A stretch of 64,000 bases of DNA from Adenophora triphylla var. japonica (taxonomy: Eukaryota; Streptophyta; Magnoliopsida; Asterales; Campanulaceae). The notes below the pieces were generated by a model that was not told where the DNA came from, ran no database searches, and saw only the letters and a list, made by a program, of their open reading frames with translations. Positions within the stretch are counted from its first letter, which is position 1; each line of letters begins with the position of its first letter. The stretch covers positions 186,001 to 250,000 of the forward strand of contig JAFEMH010003631.1 of assembly GCA_022495995.1 (NCBI GenBank), written 5' to 3'. Below are positions 1 to 9,443 of the stretch, one piece after another. The translations under genes and the position numbers were made by a program.

Positions 1-114
1 TTTTACTTTGGGATGTCCCCGCCCCGCTTCCCCACCGATTTGGTACCCGCGGGAGCCCCATCCCCCCCATACTATTTTATACTTTTTCTGTATCAAGCAA
101 GGCTTGCCCTATAG

Positions 115-145
<31 letters not shown>

Positions 146-514
146 CCTCGTTGTTGTTGTTGTTCCCCCTGCCCCGCTTCCCGACCAACGAAATTAAGGA
201 AGTTGACTGTAGAAAGTTTCCTGTGAGGGGCTTTTCCCAATTATAGAATCTTACTCCTTGTAGAAAGTTTTGCCTTAGTAGCAGGATAAATTGTTGGGTT
301 AAAGTCCTTTGGTCAGAGTTAAAGACTTTGCTATACCATTTCACACAACCATTAACTAACAAAGATTATGACATTGCCTATGTCTCCTTCTCTTGATTCT
401 AGGGGTCTCTCTTTTGTTAATAGCCTCTTTCTTTGTAGTATTTTTTTTCTTTTGATTTGGAGGTAGGAATGGGATGGGTTCTTCAGGGTCATGCTTGTCT
501 ATCTCCCAGAGAAG

Positions 515-547
<33 letters not shown>

Positions 548-1980
548 TCTACATCTCCTTCTCTCTTTTGATTTTTTTTTTAGGGGGGGAGGGGGTCTGT
601 GTGTGTGATGGTGGGTAGGGCAGGGGGTCTTCAGGATCGTCCAAGCATGTTTGGTAGACAAACAGAGTGAGAGAGAGAGAGATTCTTATGATAGTGAACG
701 TAAAGACAGATGTTAATATCTCCCTCGCCCTTTTGAGTCCAGACTCTATGGTGGTTCCTTTCCTCCTTTCCCTCACTCTCTAGTATTCCCTCTTTAGTGT
801 TTTTTCTTTATGGTTTGGAGGATGGATAGGTTCAGGGGGATGGTGCTCTTCAGGGTCATGCATGTGTGTATCTGGGAAGGGGATGGATGAAGGGGAGAGA
901 ATGGCCTCTGATTGTTGCATTTTGTTTATACTTATATTTTTAAAGTCTTGTTACTGATGCAAAACCTGAAAAATCTGTCAACTTGCATTTTATGTTTTTC
1001 CCTAATGTTGAACAGCGCTGGTTTCTTGCTTTATTAGTAGTACATATAGACATACCCTTGGTATTCACAATATAGTCTTGGAAGTGCACATGGGAACATG
1101 ATAATAAACAGAGAAGGTGAATGATAACCGAGTGAATTTGAAACAAAGATATTCATCTTTGAACTTTATTTGGAAATATACATTTATTTTAGAGTAAAAT
1201 TCTGTTTAAATGGGCACGGATTATGTGACGCAGGAAGCCTTAGAAAACAATTTCGGTTTGTCTTCTTTCACATCTCTGAATTTAACTTGTTCAATAATTT
1301 TTTATTCTGGACACCGTGGAGGATCAGTACATGGCTGTTGTTATTGTTGCTGCTGTTGTTATTATTGTTGTTGTTGTTGTTTTTACATTCTTTATTCTTT
1401 GTTGTTATTATTCTTTGTTGTTTTACATTCTTTATTCTTTCTTTGTTATCAAGGATTTAGTCATGTACCCTCTTATATTTTACTATATGATGTTTTATGG
1501 GTACATTTGAGAATAAGGAAATTCCAGGTGAAGAGCAAGTTTGCTAAAAAAAAAAAAAAAGCAAAAAATAAATGGAAATTTCAGTATTTTAAAGCAGTAT
1601 AGAGTCTGTAGCAACTCTGGAATTCTTAAGATTTTGATGTTTTTGCCAGCTACTATAACAGGGACCAAGATCTTGGTAAAAATTGAATTTTATTTATTAA
1701 ATATCAATATAATGTGGAATGAGTCGATCAAAATAACAATGAATTTTACCCCTACTCTATGTTTTTCAGTTTTAGGATATAGGCATCGCAAACTTATCAT
1801 CTGGGCCTCATCATATTAATGTCCTGTGTACTTGTGTAGTTTGTAAATACTTTTTGAGTGTTGTTGTTGCTATTTATAGGTCTTATATAAGATACATAAG
1901 ACCTATAATAAATTTATAGGTCTTATACATATATTATAAGACTGTTTTTTTGGGTCCTTTACTTGGTTTATCCAATTTTT
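1..1980. other. Anonymous AT-rich stretch with microsatellites
   Basis: I see no convincing gene here. The stretch holds a (GTT)n tract at about 114-164, (GA)n tracts near 510-546 and 668-682, a second (TTG)n tract near 1333-1382, and a poly(A) run near 1544-1560. An AT-rich inverted repeat built on AGGTCTTATA lies at about 1876-1945. Short reading frames are mostly translations of these simple repeats. It may belong to the CACTA element that follows, whose left end I could not find, or it may be unrelated flank. Confidence 0.5.
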
Positions 1981-2010
1981 GTGCTATAATTGAATTGTCA
2001 TATGACAGAT

Positions 2011-3522
2011 ATGCCGCCAAAGAAAAATTTATTAACAGGTCAGGGCTCGAACCCTAAAGGAAGAGGGCTGGCAAAACCAACCAGCAAATGGGGTAAAGAG
2101 AAATTGGATATAATATGGAATAAATATGGTCAACCAGTTGGTGGGGAAATGGCAAAACTAGCTACTCAGATAGGAATTTTTGCTAGAAATGGGGAACATT
2201 TTCCATTAACTAGAGAGTGGCCTCAGATGGACCATGAGTGCATAAATGTCGTATGGAATGACATTTTGGTAAGTTGTAATCCATATTTCTTACATAAATC
2301 TCTAGTACGTAGTCAAAAGTCTTATGATTCTCTAACAATTGTTTTTTTTTCTTTGTTGAATTGTGTATATAGGATAATACAAATGCGCCTCCGGAGTATT
2401 ACCCGGTTATGAATCTTTCTCTCAGTAAAGCGTGGCGTGACTGGAAATACCAGGTGAGACAAGCATATAATAAGTATTACTCAGTTATGAATATTACTCA
2501 GTTATGACTTTGTTATGAATATTATATCAGTTATATGACTCAGTTATGAATATTACTCAGTTGAAATCTCATTATAAGATGTATGAATCCGACCAAGACG
2601 CATTGGCTAACCCACCCCGTGGGTGCGTTGCGGATCAATGGGCTGCACTTGTTGCGATGTGGGGTACGGACAAGGCTCGGGTATATTTCAAATTAATCTT
2701 AATCTATTATCGTGAATGTCTTATATAAGTAGTCAAATTAATACTAATATTATCTTCTTTTTTTTTCCAGGAAATATCAGAAACAAATAAATTGAATCGA
2801 GAAAAGCAAGCGTGCCTGAACCGGACCGGAAAAACATCCCATCCCAAACTCATAAAAGATGTTTGTCATCGTTCAATTTAGTTCTCAGTTGTCAATTAAT
2901 GTTTCTTTTTGTATCGTATATAAATATTTTTTTTTTGGTCAAATGATTCTATTATAAATTGTAGAGAGACGACAAGGGTTTACCAACTGATCGCGTAAGC
3001 TTGTTCATAGCTACGCGCACGGGCAAAACACCTGCATATCAAGAAACCACTCAAATGATTGTAAGTTAAAGTTTCAACCTTTTCTGTTTCAGTTTTGTTA
3101 TTCTATAGAATACTTTTTTCATTTCTAACTTCATTTTCATAATATTAATTAAAGTTAAAACATTTATATTGAACATGTTGTTTTTGTTACAGCAAACGCT
3201 TAATGATGCAATTGATGAGCTGCCAGAGGAGCAACAAAACTCTCCCACGGCGCGTGAAAAGATTTTTGTTGGTATGATGGGCACTGATGACCACGGGAGA
3301 GTGCGATGTATGGGAGGCGGTGTTAACAAAACTAAGGTGTTTGGTAAATCCCCAACTACTCAGACAGCTGTATTGGAGGCGGTGGCATCCGTCAGAGCAG
3401 ATTTTGAAAGTCAACTTCAGGAGGAACGCCGACAAAATGAGGAGCAACGACAACAGTTACAACAACAAATTGATGATTTGAAATGTTGTTTGATGGAACG
3501 TGGAAAAGACGGTAATCAATAG
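2011..3522 (+). CDS. Transposase_24 (Ptta/En/Spm-type) CACTA accessory protein, six exons
   Basis: A spliced gene can be read directly: exons 2011-2268, 2373-2453, 2561-2680, 2771-2860, 2965-3060 and 3193-3522. All five introns are phase 0 with GT-AG ends. The product starts MPPKKNLLTGQGSNPKGRG; in-frame ATGs at 1990 and 2002 are alternatives. It contains the W-rich Ptta/En/Spm region (KAWRDWKYQ, then DQWAALVAMWGTDKA followed by a SETNKLNREKQ-type segment), a THTK-like block (LFIATRTGKTPAYQETTQ) and a C-terminal Glu/Gln-rich coiled coil (about the last 50 residues, EERRQNEEQRQQLQQQ). This protein family accompanies TNP2 transposases in CACTA elements and probably binds the subterminal repeats; that role is inferred from the family. 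The reading frame is uninterrupted across all exons, so it may be functional or recently so. Confidence 0.8.
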
Positions 3523-3767
3523 GTGGTGAATTTGGTTTTTGTGATACATTCAACATTAATGGTTATTATGTTTGGAAACGACAAACGTTATTTGTATAAT
3601 GGTTATTATGTTTGGATACATTCAACATTAATTTTGTGTTAATATGTAGATTGTAAACATTGATTGCATTTGTGTATTTTTGGTTATATACAGGTTGCAT
3701 TTGTGTGTGTACAGGTTGAATTTGGTTTTTGTGAACGTATTTTTGGGGAAAGTGAATTATACAGGCC

Positions 3768-4312
3768 TGGGAAAAAAAAATAGGCTTATTTACGGCGGAA
3801 CCCTTCATCCTCCGTAAATAAGCCTAGACGACTCGTGCCAAAAGGGGGGACGAGGGAACCAGGAGGGGGTGCAAATGGGACGACTCGTGCCATGGTGGAT
3901 GACTCGTCCCTATTAAGTCATTTACGGCGGTGAGAAACATCCGCCGTATAAAATGGGAATGGACGACTCGTCTTCTATGGGGGGACGAGGGAACCTGGTG
4001 GGGGTGCAATTGGGACGACTCGTTACGTAGTGGACGACTCGTCTCTTATTTACGGCGGTTACACCTACCGCCGTATAAAGATTACTCAAATACGCCTTAA
4101 AATACATATGGTATTACATTTATATACGGCGGTGGTATTTCCGCCGTATATAGTATTTACGGCGGTATAACCACCGTATATAGTATTTACGGCGAGGTTT
4201 TATACGGTGGACTATTTACGGCGGAAAGTCCGCCGTATATACTATTTACGGCGGGGCACGTTTTATATACGACGGATTTTAACCACCGTAAATAGTGCTT
4301 TTTCTTGTAGTG
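3768..4312 (+). repeat. CACTA subterminal repeat block and right terminal inverted repeat
   Basis: About a dozen short motifs of the form TTTACGGCGG or CCGCCGTAAA/CCGCCGTATA occur in both orientations, many paired as small palindromes. Interspersed are CGACTCGTGCC-type motifs at about 3827-4034. Clustered inverted subterminal motifs next to a CACTA terminus are the usual binding sites for TNPA-like proteins. Confidence 0.75.
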
Positions 4313-4315
4313 CAA

Positions 4316-5032
4316 CCAACAAATAATAAAGAAAAAGGTACAGAAATTCCTGTTCCAACTATCTCTCTTGATGTGGAAGACAACAATGTGATGATAGATG
4401 TGAATGATAAAGGGTCAGAAGAAATGAGTGTTTTTCAATTGGAAAAGAATTTTGAAGACCCTGCTGAGACCTGCTGATAAAGTTAAAGAGACTAGTGCCA
4501 TCTCCAAGGAATTGATTGTTGAAGATAAATCAAAGGGGTTGATTGGTTCGCTTGATGATATTGAAGTAGTTACTACTGGGTTTGTTCCGTCTGCGGAGGA
4601 GCATAGTTTTCGGGCGGATGCTCAAGAGTTCTCTCCTGCTAGATTAGAGAGGGAATCACCCTTATTTGATGTTCAGGATGGAATAAACATTGTCCAAGCT
4701 GATATGCAAATTAATCAGGATTCAGAGAATTATCATAGGATTATGAGAGAAAGGGTTATCGCTAAGGTTCGGGCGATACAAGATGCGCCTTGTTTACGTC
4801 CCCCTGCAGCTTGTAAGCTGAACCCAAAATACTATAATACTGAGTTTATGGAGGTATTGTTGGAGGAGCTCATGTTGATCCTTGGGCACCAAGGGCTGAT
4901 AGCGAAAATTGGGAAGATTTTTACGATGAAGATGACGGTTTTCAACCAGTAAAAGGAAATCGAGGAAAATCTGCTTCCAAAGCTAAAGCAAAGAAAAATA
5001 AGCCTAAGAGGCAATGGAATTACTCAAGGTAG
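4316..5032 (+). pseudogene. Frameshifted acidic ORF of LINE ORF1 type (C-terminal part)
   Basis: The frame is open from the CACTA junction to about 4476, then continues in another frame to about 4900, and in a third to the stop TAG near 5030. The first shift coincides with a tandem 10-base duplication (CCTGCTGA repeated at about 4460-4477). The product is acidic and hydrophilic, with a region DDGFQPV followed by a Lys-rich tail (KSASKAKAKKNKPKR), resembling the C-terminal end of plant LINE ORF1 (gag-like) proteins. I cannot see a zinc knuckle, so the assignment is tentative. It could instead be a retrocopy of a host gene. Confidence 0.4.
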
Positions 5033-5176
5033 TTTGACTGACCTTTTATTTATTTTTCTTTTTTATCTTTTTTGTGATGGTTTAGTCCTTGTCTCCCATC
5101 ACTTTGTAATTTTTTTTAATCTTAATAAAATTCTAGGGGGCATTGCCCTTTTCGTTTAAAAAAAAAAAAAAAAAAA
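4316..5176 (+). mobile_element. LINE-like or retroposed 3' fragment ending in poly(A)
   Basis: A decayed reading frame is followed by a short 3' untranslated region containing AATAAAATTCTAGGGGG and then a 19-base A run at about 5158-5176. This is the layout of a 5'-truncated non-LTR retrotransposon or retrocopy. No endonuclease or reverse transcriptase domain is present. The CACTA element ends immediately to its left and appears to have been inserted into it. Target duplications were not identified. Confidence 0.5.
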
Positions 5177-5405
5177 CAATGAACAGTTCCAACGGCGAAA
5201 ATTCCCATTTTGCCCTCACTATTTTGTCCCTTTCCCATTTTGCCCTTAAAATAAAAAAAATTAAATAAAAAAAAATTAAAAAAAACGTGGCCTTGGACAC
5301 GGGCATGGGCTATGAGTTATGTAGGATCACATTATATCCCATGTGGAGATGCCCAATTTGGGCTTAAGCAGCGGCAGCCCGTGTTACGTGGCTTGTTGAG
5401 CCTGT
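5177..5405. other. Flank of element A; no gene
   Basis: AT-rich sequence with repeated CCCATTTTGCCC motifs, then a GC-richer stretch ending in the target duplication CCTGT (5401-5405) of element A. It should continue directly into 24048 onward at the pre-insertion site. It may be the outer end of the hAT element described below, but I could not define a terminus. Confidence 0.4.
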
Positions 5406-6326
5406 TGAAATTACCCGGATCCGAGAGGCAGCGCAGCCCCGGCATCTGGCATCTTTCGCGTTGGAGCGACGTGTCTCGCCGTTTTTGTTTTTGTAGAGTC
5501 GCCACGCCGTTTTTATTAAGCCCAAAACATTGAAAAAGGGCATCAGTTTAAAGATAATTTTAAACTGTTTTTGTATGATGAGATTTTGAGTTCGGAGGTC
5601 AGATGACTCCCCGGGAAGAGAATATTAGAATATTAGAGCTCACCCGAGTAGCCTCGTAAAACGAGTCTTTCGGATACCCCTAATATCCTTTAAATGTTGT
5701 GTGTGTGTGTGTGTGCTTTTAAAAATGCATGCTGTATCGGATGTCTACATTGTATGCTATGTATGGAAATGTATTGAAATAGTAATGGAAGGAAGCCTTA
5801 CCAATGTTGGTTCGCGTCTGTCTTCCGCTGGGGAATGGTGTTTGAGGTCGGAGTAGCGTTCCGGTACGGATCGGGATTGCTTCGGGAGATGCCGGTTGTT
5901 CGCGGACAGAGTTTCGACGTGAGTTGAGGTTGCAGGCTGCGTTCGGGCAGAGGTTCGGCGTGCGTGGGGATCGTCGGGATCACTCGGGCAGAGGTTCGGC
6001 GTGCGTTGTGGTGGCAGGAGTCACTCGGGCGGAGTTTCGGCGTGGTTTGGGATCGTCGGTTTGACTCGGAAAGAGCGGGACAGGTGGAAAGACCGTGCAA
6101 GGCCTCGGAGTACCACGAGGGGCCTCGAGTACCTCGAGAGTGCCTCGGGCAGCGCGGGAGCATCTCGAGAGCGCTCGGGAGGCTTCGGAGCACCACAAGG
6201 AGCTCGGAAGGCCTCGGAAGGATCCGAAAGGGGCGGGAGTGCCTCTAGAGAACTTAGAGGGGAGCCAGAAGGCTAAGGGAGGAAGAGAGAAGAGGGAGGT
6301 GTGTGAAAATGAGGAGGGGGAGCCCT

Positions 6327-6336
6327 CTATTTATAG
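6327..6336 (-). promoter_or_regulatory. TATA box of LTR-A (left)
   Basis: The minus strand reads CTATAAATAG followed by AGGG, exactly 20 bp downstream of the palindrome at 6357-6370. The same arrangement recurs in LTR-A right, LTR-B and LTR-C. Confidence 0.75.
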
Positions 6337-6356
6337 TAAAAATTTCGGAGCAAAGA

Positions 6357-6370
6357 GGTCCGTACGGACC
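6357..6370. promoter_or_regulatory. Palindromic site GGTCCGTACGGACC at the LTR-A promoter
   Basis: Perfect 14-bp palindrome. Two further exact copies lie upstream in the LTR at 6464-6477 and 6495-6508, and an imperfect one at 6593-6606. The TATA-proximal copy is the one with fixed spacing. It looks like a binding site for a dimeric DNA-binding protein; this is inference. Confidence 0.7.
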
Positions 6371-6978
6371 TCCTTGGTTATCCAGAATTTTGGATTTCCT
6401 CGATTTGAGGGAATCTGCAATGATGGTGAATATTCTGGAATGATGATGTCCCCCATGCAAGAAGGTCCGTACGGACCAACTCAGCATGCAAAGAGGTCCG
6501 TACGGACCAACCATGCATTTGGGTAATCATTTCTTCCGGATTTGAGGAATATTGTGGACTTTAAGGGGATTCAGTAATTATGAAAGCAAAGAGGTCCGTA
6601 CGGATCAATATTGCTTTCCCAATTTCCTGAAAATTCCCAAAAGGTCCTTTTGTCCCTTTTTATCCCAGGAAGGCTCCTCCCTTGGTTTGGTTGGGGGTTT
6701 GAGAGGGTTTTGAGAGGGTTTTGAGTGCCAGAGGTCTCCGAGACTGCGTTGATGAGTCTGCGGTGTTTCCCGTGTGTTTGAAAGGGGGTGATCCAGATTG
6801 GGGTACTTACGTAAGCCCTCGACGACGTCACTTATGAAAGAAGTGGGGTAGCCGATAAGATAAGGGTCCTAATACTGGATCGCGTCTTTGGGAGAGGAAG
6901 TGACCGTGAGGGTCAATGTGAGGACGTGGTGGTGGTCCTTTTGTGTGACCGTTTAGGTCAATAAGGCTGGACCACGTG

Positions 6979-7470
6979 ATAGGATTCCTACGTATCCCTG
7001 GCGGGAATCAAGCACAGTCGTAGTTCGGGTGTGGGGTGAGTGTTTTGTGAATGCGGGCGTGGTGGTGCCCTGAAGTGTCGTGTGACTGCCGAGGTCAGTG
7101 GTGAGGACGTGGTGGTGTCCTGGGTGACCGCATAGGTCGATGGGAAGGACGTGGTGGTGTCCTAGGTGACCGTATAGGTCGATGGCTGGACCCTGTGATA
7201 GGATTCCTACGTATCCTGGCGGGAATCAAGCACAGTCGTAGTTCGGGTGTGGGGTGAGTGTTTTGTGAATGCGGGCGTGGTGGTGCCACTGAAGTGTCGT
7301 GTGACCGCCGAGGTCGGTGGTGAGGACGTGGTGGTGTCTGGGTGGACCGCGTAGGTCGATGGGAAGGACGTGGTGGTGTCTAGGTGACCGTATAGGTCGA
7401 TGGTGGACCACTGTGATAGGATTCCTACGTATCCCTGGCGGGAATCAAGCACAGTCGTAGTTCGGAGGTC
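6979..7470. repeat. Tandem repeat of about 218 bp, three copies
   Basis: Copies are marked by GGATTCCTACGTATCC at about 6982, 7200 and 7419. Each ends in a block GGGAATCAAGCACAGTCGTA-GTTCG. Between them are shorter repeats pairing GACGTGGTGGTGTCC with a GTGACCG...AGGTCGATGG unit, which continue to about 7610. This is the 3' internal region of element A, between LTR and antisense gene 1. A similar unit occurs in element B at 48770-49300. Confidence 0.8.
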
Positions 7471-7671
7471 GTGAATTTGTGAGTGTATGTGGGCGTGGTG
7501 GTGCCCTGAAGTGTCGTGTGACCGCCGAGGTCAGTGATAAGGACGGGGTGGTGTCCTAAGATGTGGTGACCGCCGAGGTCAATTGTGAGGACGTGGTGGT
7601 GTCCTGGGATGGAAATTTTACGATTTTCCCAATCGGGTGGTTTAAGGCCTTCCGGGCCGGAGATAGTTGTG

Positions 7672-8092
7672 AGGACTTGAATCGTCTTCTGATTGCGGTT
7701 GGTGCCATCTTGGAGGACTTTGAATCGTCTTCTGGCGGCGGTTGGTGCCACGCTGGAGGACTTTGAATCGTCTTCTGGCGGCGGTTGGTGCCACGCTGGA
7801 GGACTTTGCATCGTCTTCTGGCGGCGGTTGGTGCCACGCTGGAGGACTTTGAATCGTCTTCTAGCCGCAGTTGATGTAATGCGCGAGGACTTTGAATCGT
7901 CTTCTAGCCGCAGTTGATGTAATGCGCGAGGACTTTGAATCGTCTTCTAGCCGCAGTTGATGTAATGCGCGAGGACTTTGAATCGTCTTCTAGCCGTAGT
8001 TGATGTAATGCGCGAGGACTTTGAATCGTCTTCTAGCCGCAGTTTGATGTAATGCGCGAGGACTTTGAATCGTCTTCTAGCCGCAGTTGTGG
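7672..8092. repeat. Tandem repeat of about 43-45 bp, about nine copies
   Basis: The unit contains GAGGACTTTGAATCGTCTTC followed by TGGCGGCGGTTGGTGCCACG in the first copies and TAGCCGCAGTTGATGTAATG in the later copies. The switch suggests two expansions. Reading frames through it are translations of the repeat, not genes. Confidence 0.85.
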
Positions 8093-8554
8093 AGGCGTGG
8101 CTGCCTTGTGCTTCGAGAGGCGTAGATGCCTTTGTGTTTTTGCATGTTGTGAAGAAGGTTGGACTTACGATGACTGCCGGTGCTTGTATTGCCGTTGAAG
8201 TGGGCGAGGATGACGGCCGGTGATTGCTTCCCCATTTGGCATTTTGGAGGCGCTTCGTGCCTTGGGACTTGTACTCGGAGGTGTTGGCTCCTTCTTGTGC
8301 TTGTTTTGCCGTTGAGTGGGCAAGGATGATGGTCGGTGCTGGGGATATGCAGTCTTGTATGACTTCCCTTTGACTTGTTGGGGGAGGAGCTCGGGCTTAC
8401 TTTGATGGCCGGTGCTTGCGCTGCCGTTGAAGTGGGCGAGGACCGGTCTTACGTCGACGGCCGGTGCTTGAATTGCTGGGGATGCATGACCCTGTAGGGG
8501 CCCTTTTCTGTTGGGAAGATGACTTCGGACCTCCAGTGGTTGAGTTGTCGTTGA

Positions 8555-8910
8555 GCATTTGGAGGCGTCTTGTGCCTTGATATTCGTGCTGGGAGGTGTT
8601 GGCTCCTTCTTGAATTGCCGTCGGGCGTTTTGGAGGCGTCTCGTGCCTTGGGATTCGTGCTGGGAGGTGTTGGCTCCTTCTCGAATTGCCGTTGAGCGTT
8701 TTGGAGGCGTCTCGTGCCTTGGGATTCGTGCTGGGAGGTGTTGGCTCCTTCTTGAATTGCCGTCGGGCGTTTTGGAGGCGTCTCGTGCCTTGGGATTCGT
8801 GCTGGGAGGTGTTGGCTCCTTCTCGAATTGCCGTTGAGCGTTTTGGAGGCGTCTCGTGCCTTGGGATTCGTGCTGGGAGGTGTTGGCTCCTTCTCGAATT
8901 GCCGTTGAGC
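8555..8910. repeat. Tandem repeat of about 70 bp, five copies
   Basis: The unit contains TTTTGGAGGCGTCTCGTGCC, then TTGGGATTCGTGCTGGGAGG and TGTTGGCTCCTTCT. A diverged copy occurs upstream near 8245-8295. Open frames here are repeat translations. Confidence 0.85.
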
Positions 8911-9140
8911 GGGCGGTGGTTGAATTGCCGTTGGAGTGGGCGAGGACCGGTCTTACGCTGACGGCCGGGGATTGAGTTGCCGTTGAAGTGGGCGAGGACC
9001 GGTCTTACGCTGACGGCCGGTGGTTGAATTGCCGTTGAAGTGGGCGAGGACCGGTCTTACGTTGATGGCCGGGGATTGAGTTGCCGTTGAAGTGGGCGAG
9101 GACCGGTCTTACGCTGACGGCCGGTGGTTGAATTGAAGGG
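8910..9140. repeat. Tandem repeat of about 52 bp with the core CGGTCTTACG...GCCGG
   Basis: Four close copies contain GGGCGAGGACCGGTCTTACG followed by a CTGACGGCCGG-type segment and TTGCCGTTGAAGT. A fifth copy is near 8440 and looser relatives lie from 8160. The array ends about 100 bp before the palindromes upstream of antisense gene 1. The core CGGTCTTACG...GCCGG also forms part of the unrelated-looking array of element C at 52335-54055. Confidence 0.8.
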
Positions 9141-9242
9141 TTAGGGACCATTCTGCACTTGGATTTGCTGGAAAAGGCCTTAGGACAGCCAGGGGCAAAG
9201 ATTATAAGGGCAGGAAAGTAATTTGGCCACCCCTTGCAAAGA

Positions 9243-9286
9243 GGTCCGTACGGACCAACCTGGTTGCAAAGAGGTCCGTACGGACC
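9243..9286. promoter_or_regulatory. Two palindromes GGTCCGTACGGACC upstream of antisense gene 1 (A)
   Basis: Exact 14-bp palindromes at 9243-9256 and 9273-9286. The second ends 157 bp before the gene 1 ATG at 9444. A TATA-like TTTAAAT lies at 9323-9329. They match the palindrome of the LTR promoter of the same element. Confidence 0.7.
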
Positions 9287-9443
9287 AAGTTGGCTTTTCA
9301 CAGTTCCCAGGTTTTGACCGGGTTTAAATTCCGAGGCAACCTCTTCATTTCCCATTTCCAGTGCGTGAACCAGCGAGAGAGAAAGAGAGAAAACTCCATT
9401 TTTGTCCAAAATCTTCCATTTTTCTTAGCTTGAATTGCTTGCA

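Larger units (their letters stand above)
1990..4312 (+). mobile_element. CACTA (En/Spm) DNA transposon, 3' portion
   Basis: The right terminus at 4299-4312 reads as the reverse complement of CACTACAAGAAAAA, the classic plant CACTA terminal inverted repeat. It is preceded by a block of TTTACGGCGG/CCGCCGTAAA subterminal repeats and by a Transposase_24 gene in the same orientation. The next three bases are CAA, the expected length of a CACTA target duplication. No matching left terminus and no TNP2-type transposase are visible, so the element is either truncated or begins before the window. The start given is simply where the recognisable gene begins. Confidence 0.75.
5406..6811 (-). repeat. 3' LTR of element A (left copy)
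   Basis: It aligns along its whole length with 22647-24042, with small indels and substitutions. On the plus strand it runs from TGAAATTACC to GGGGTACTTACG, the last base being a presumed A-to-G change of the expected CA. It contains a (GT)n tract at about 5699-5715, a TATA box on the minus strand (6327-6336) and four copies of a palindrome (6357, 6464, 6495, 6593). A short purine tract of the form GAGGGCTTA adjoins it on the minus strand, in the position of a polypurine tract. Confidence 0.92.

Noticed and set aside
1170..1819. Overlapping ORFs rich in Leu/Val/Cys
   Set aside because: Driven by the TTG repeat and AT-rich flanks; different frames give equally long translations.
5798..6526. 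ORFs of up to 143 codons on both strands of the LTR, duplicated at 22996-23770
   Set aside because: They lie in LTR sequence with TATA box and repeats, shift frame between the two LTR copies and have no domain.
7563..8961. Several ORFs in the 3' interior of element A (Gly/Trp/Arg-rich)
   Set aside because: They follow the 43-bp and 70-bp tandem repeats exactly and repeat the same peptide; no conserved protein.
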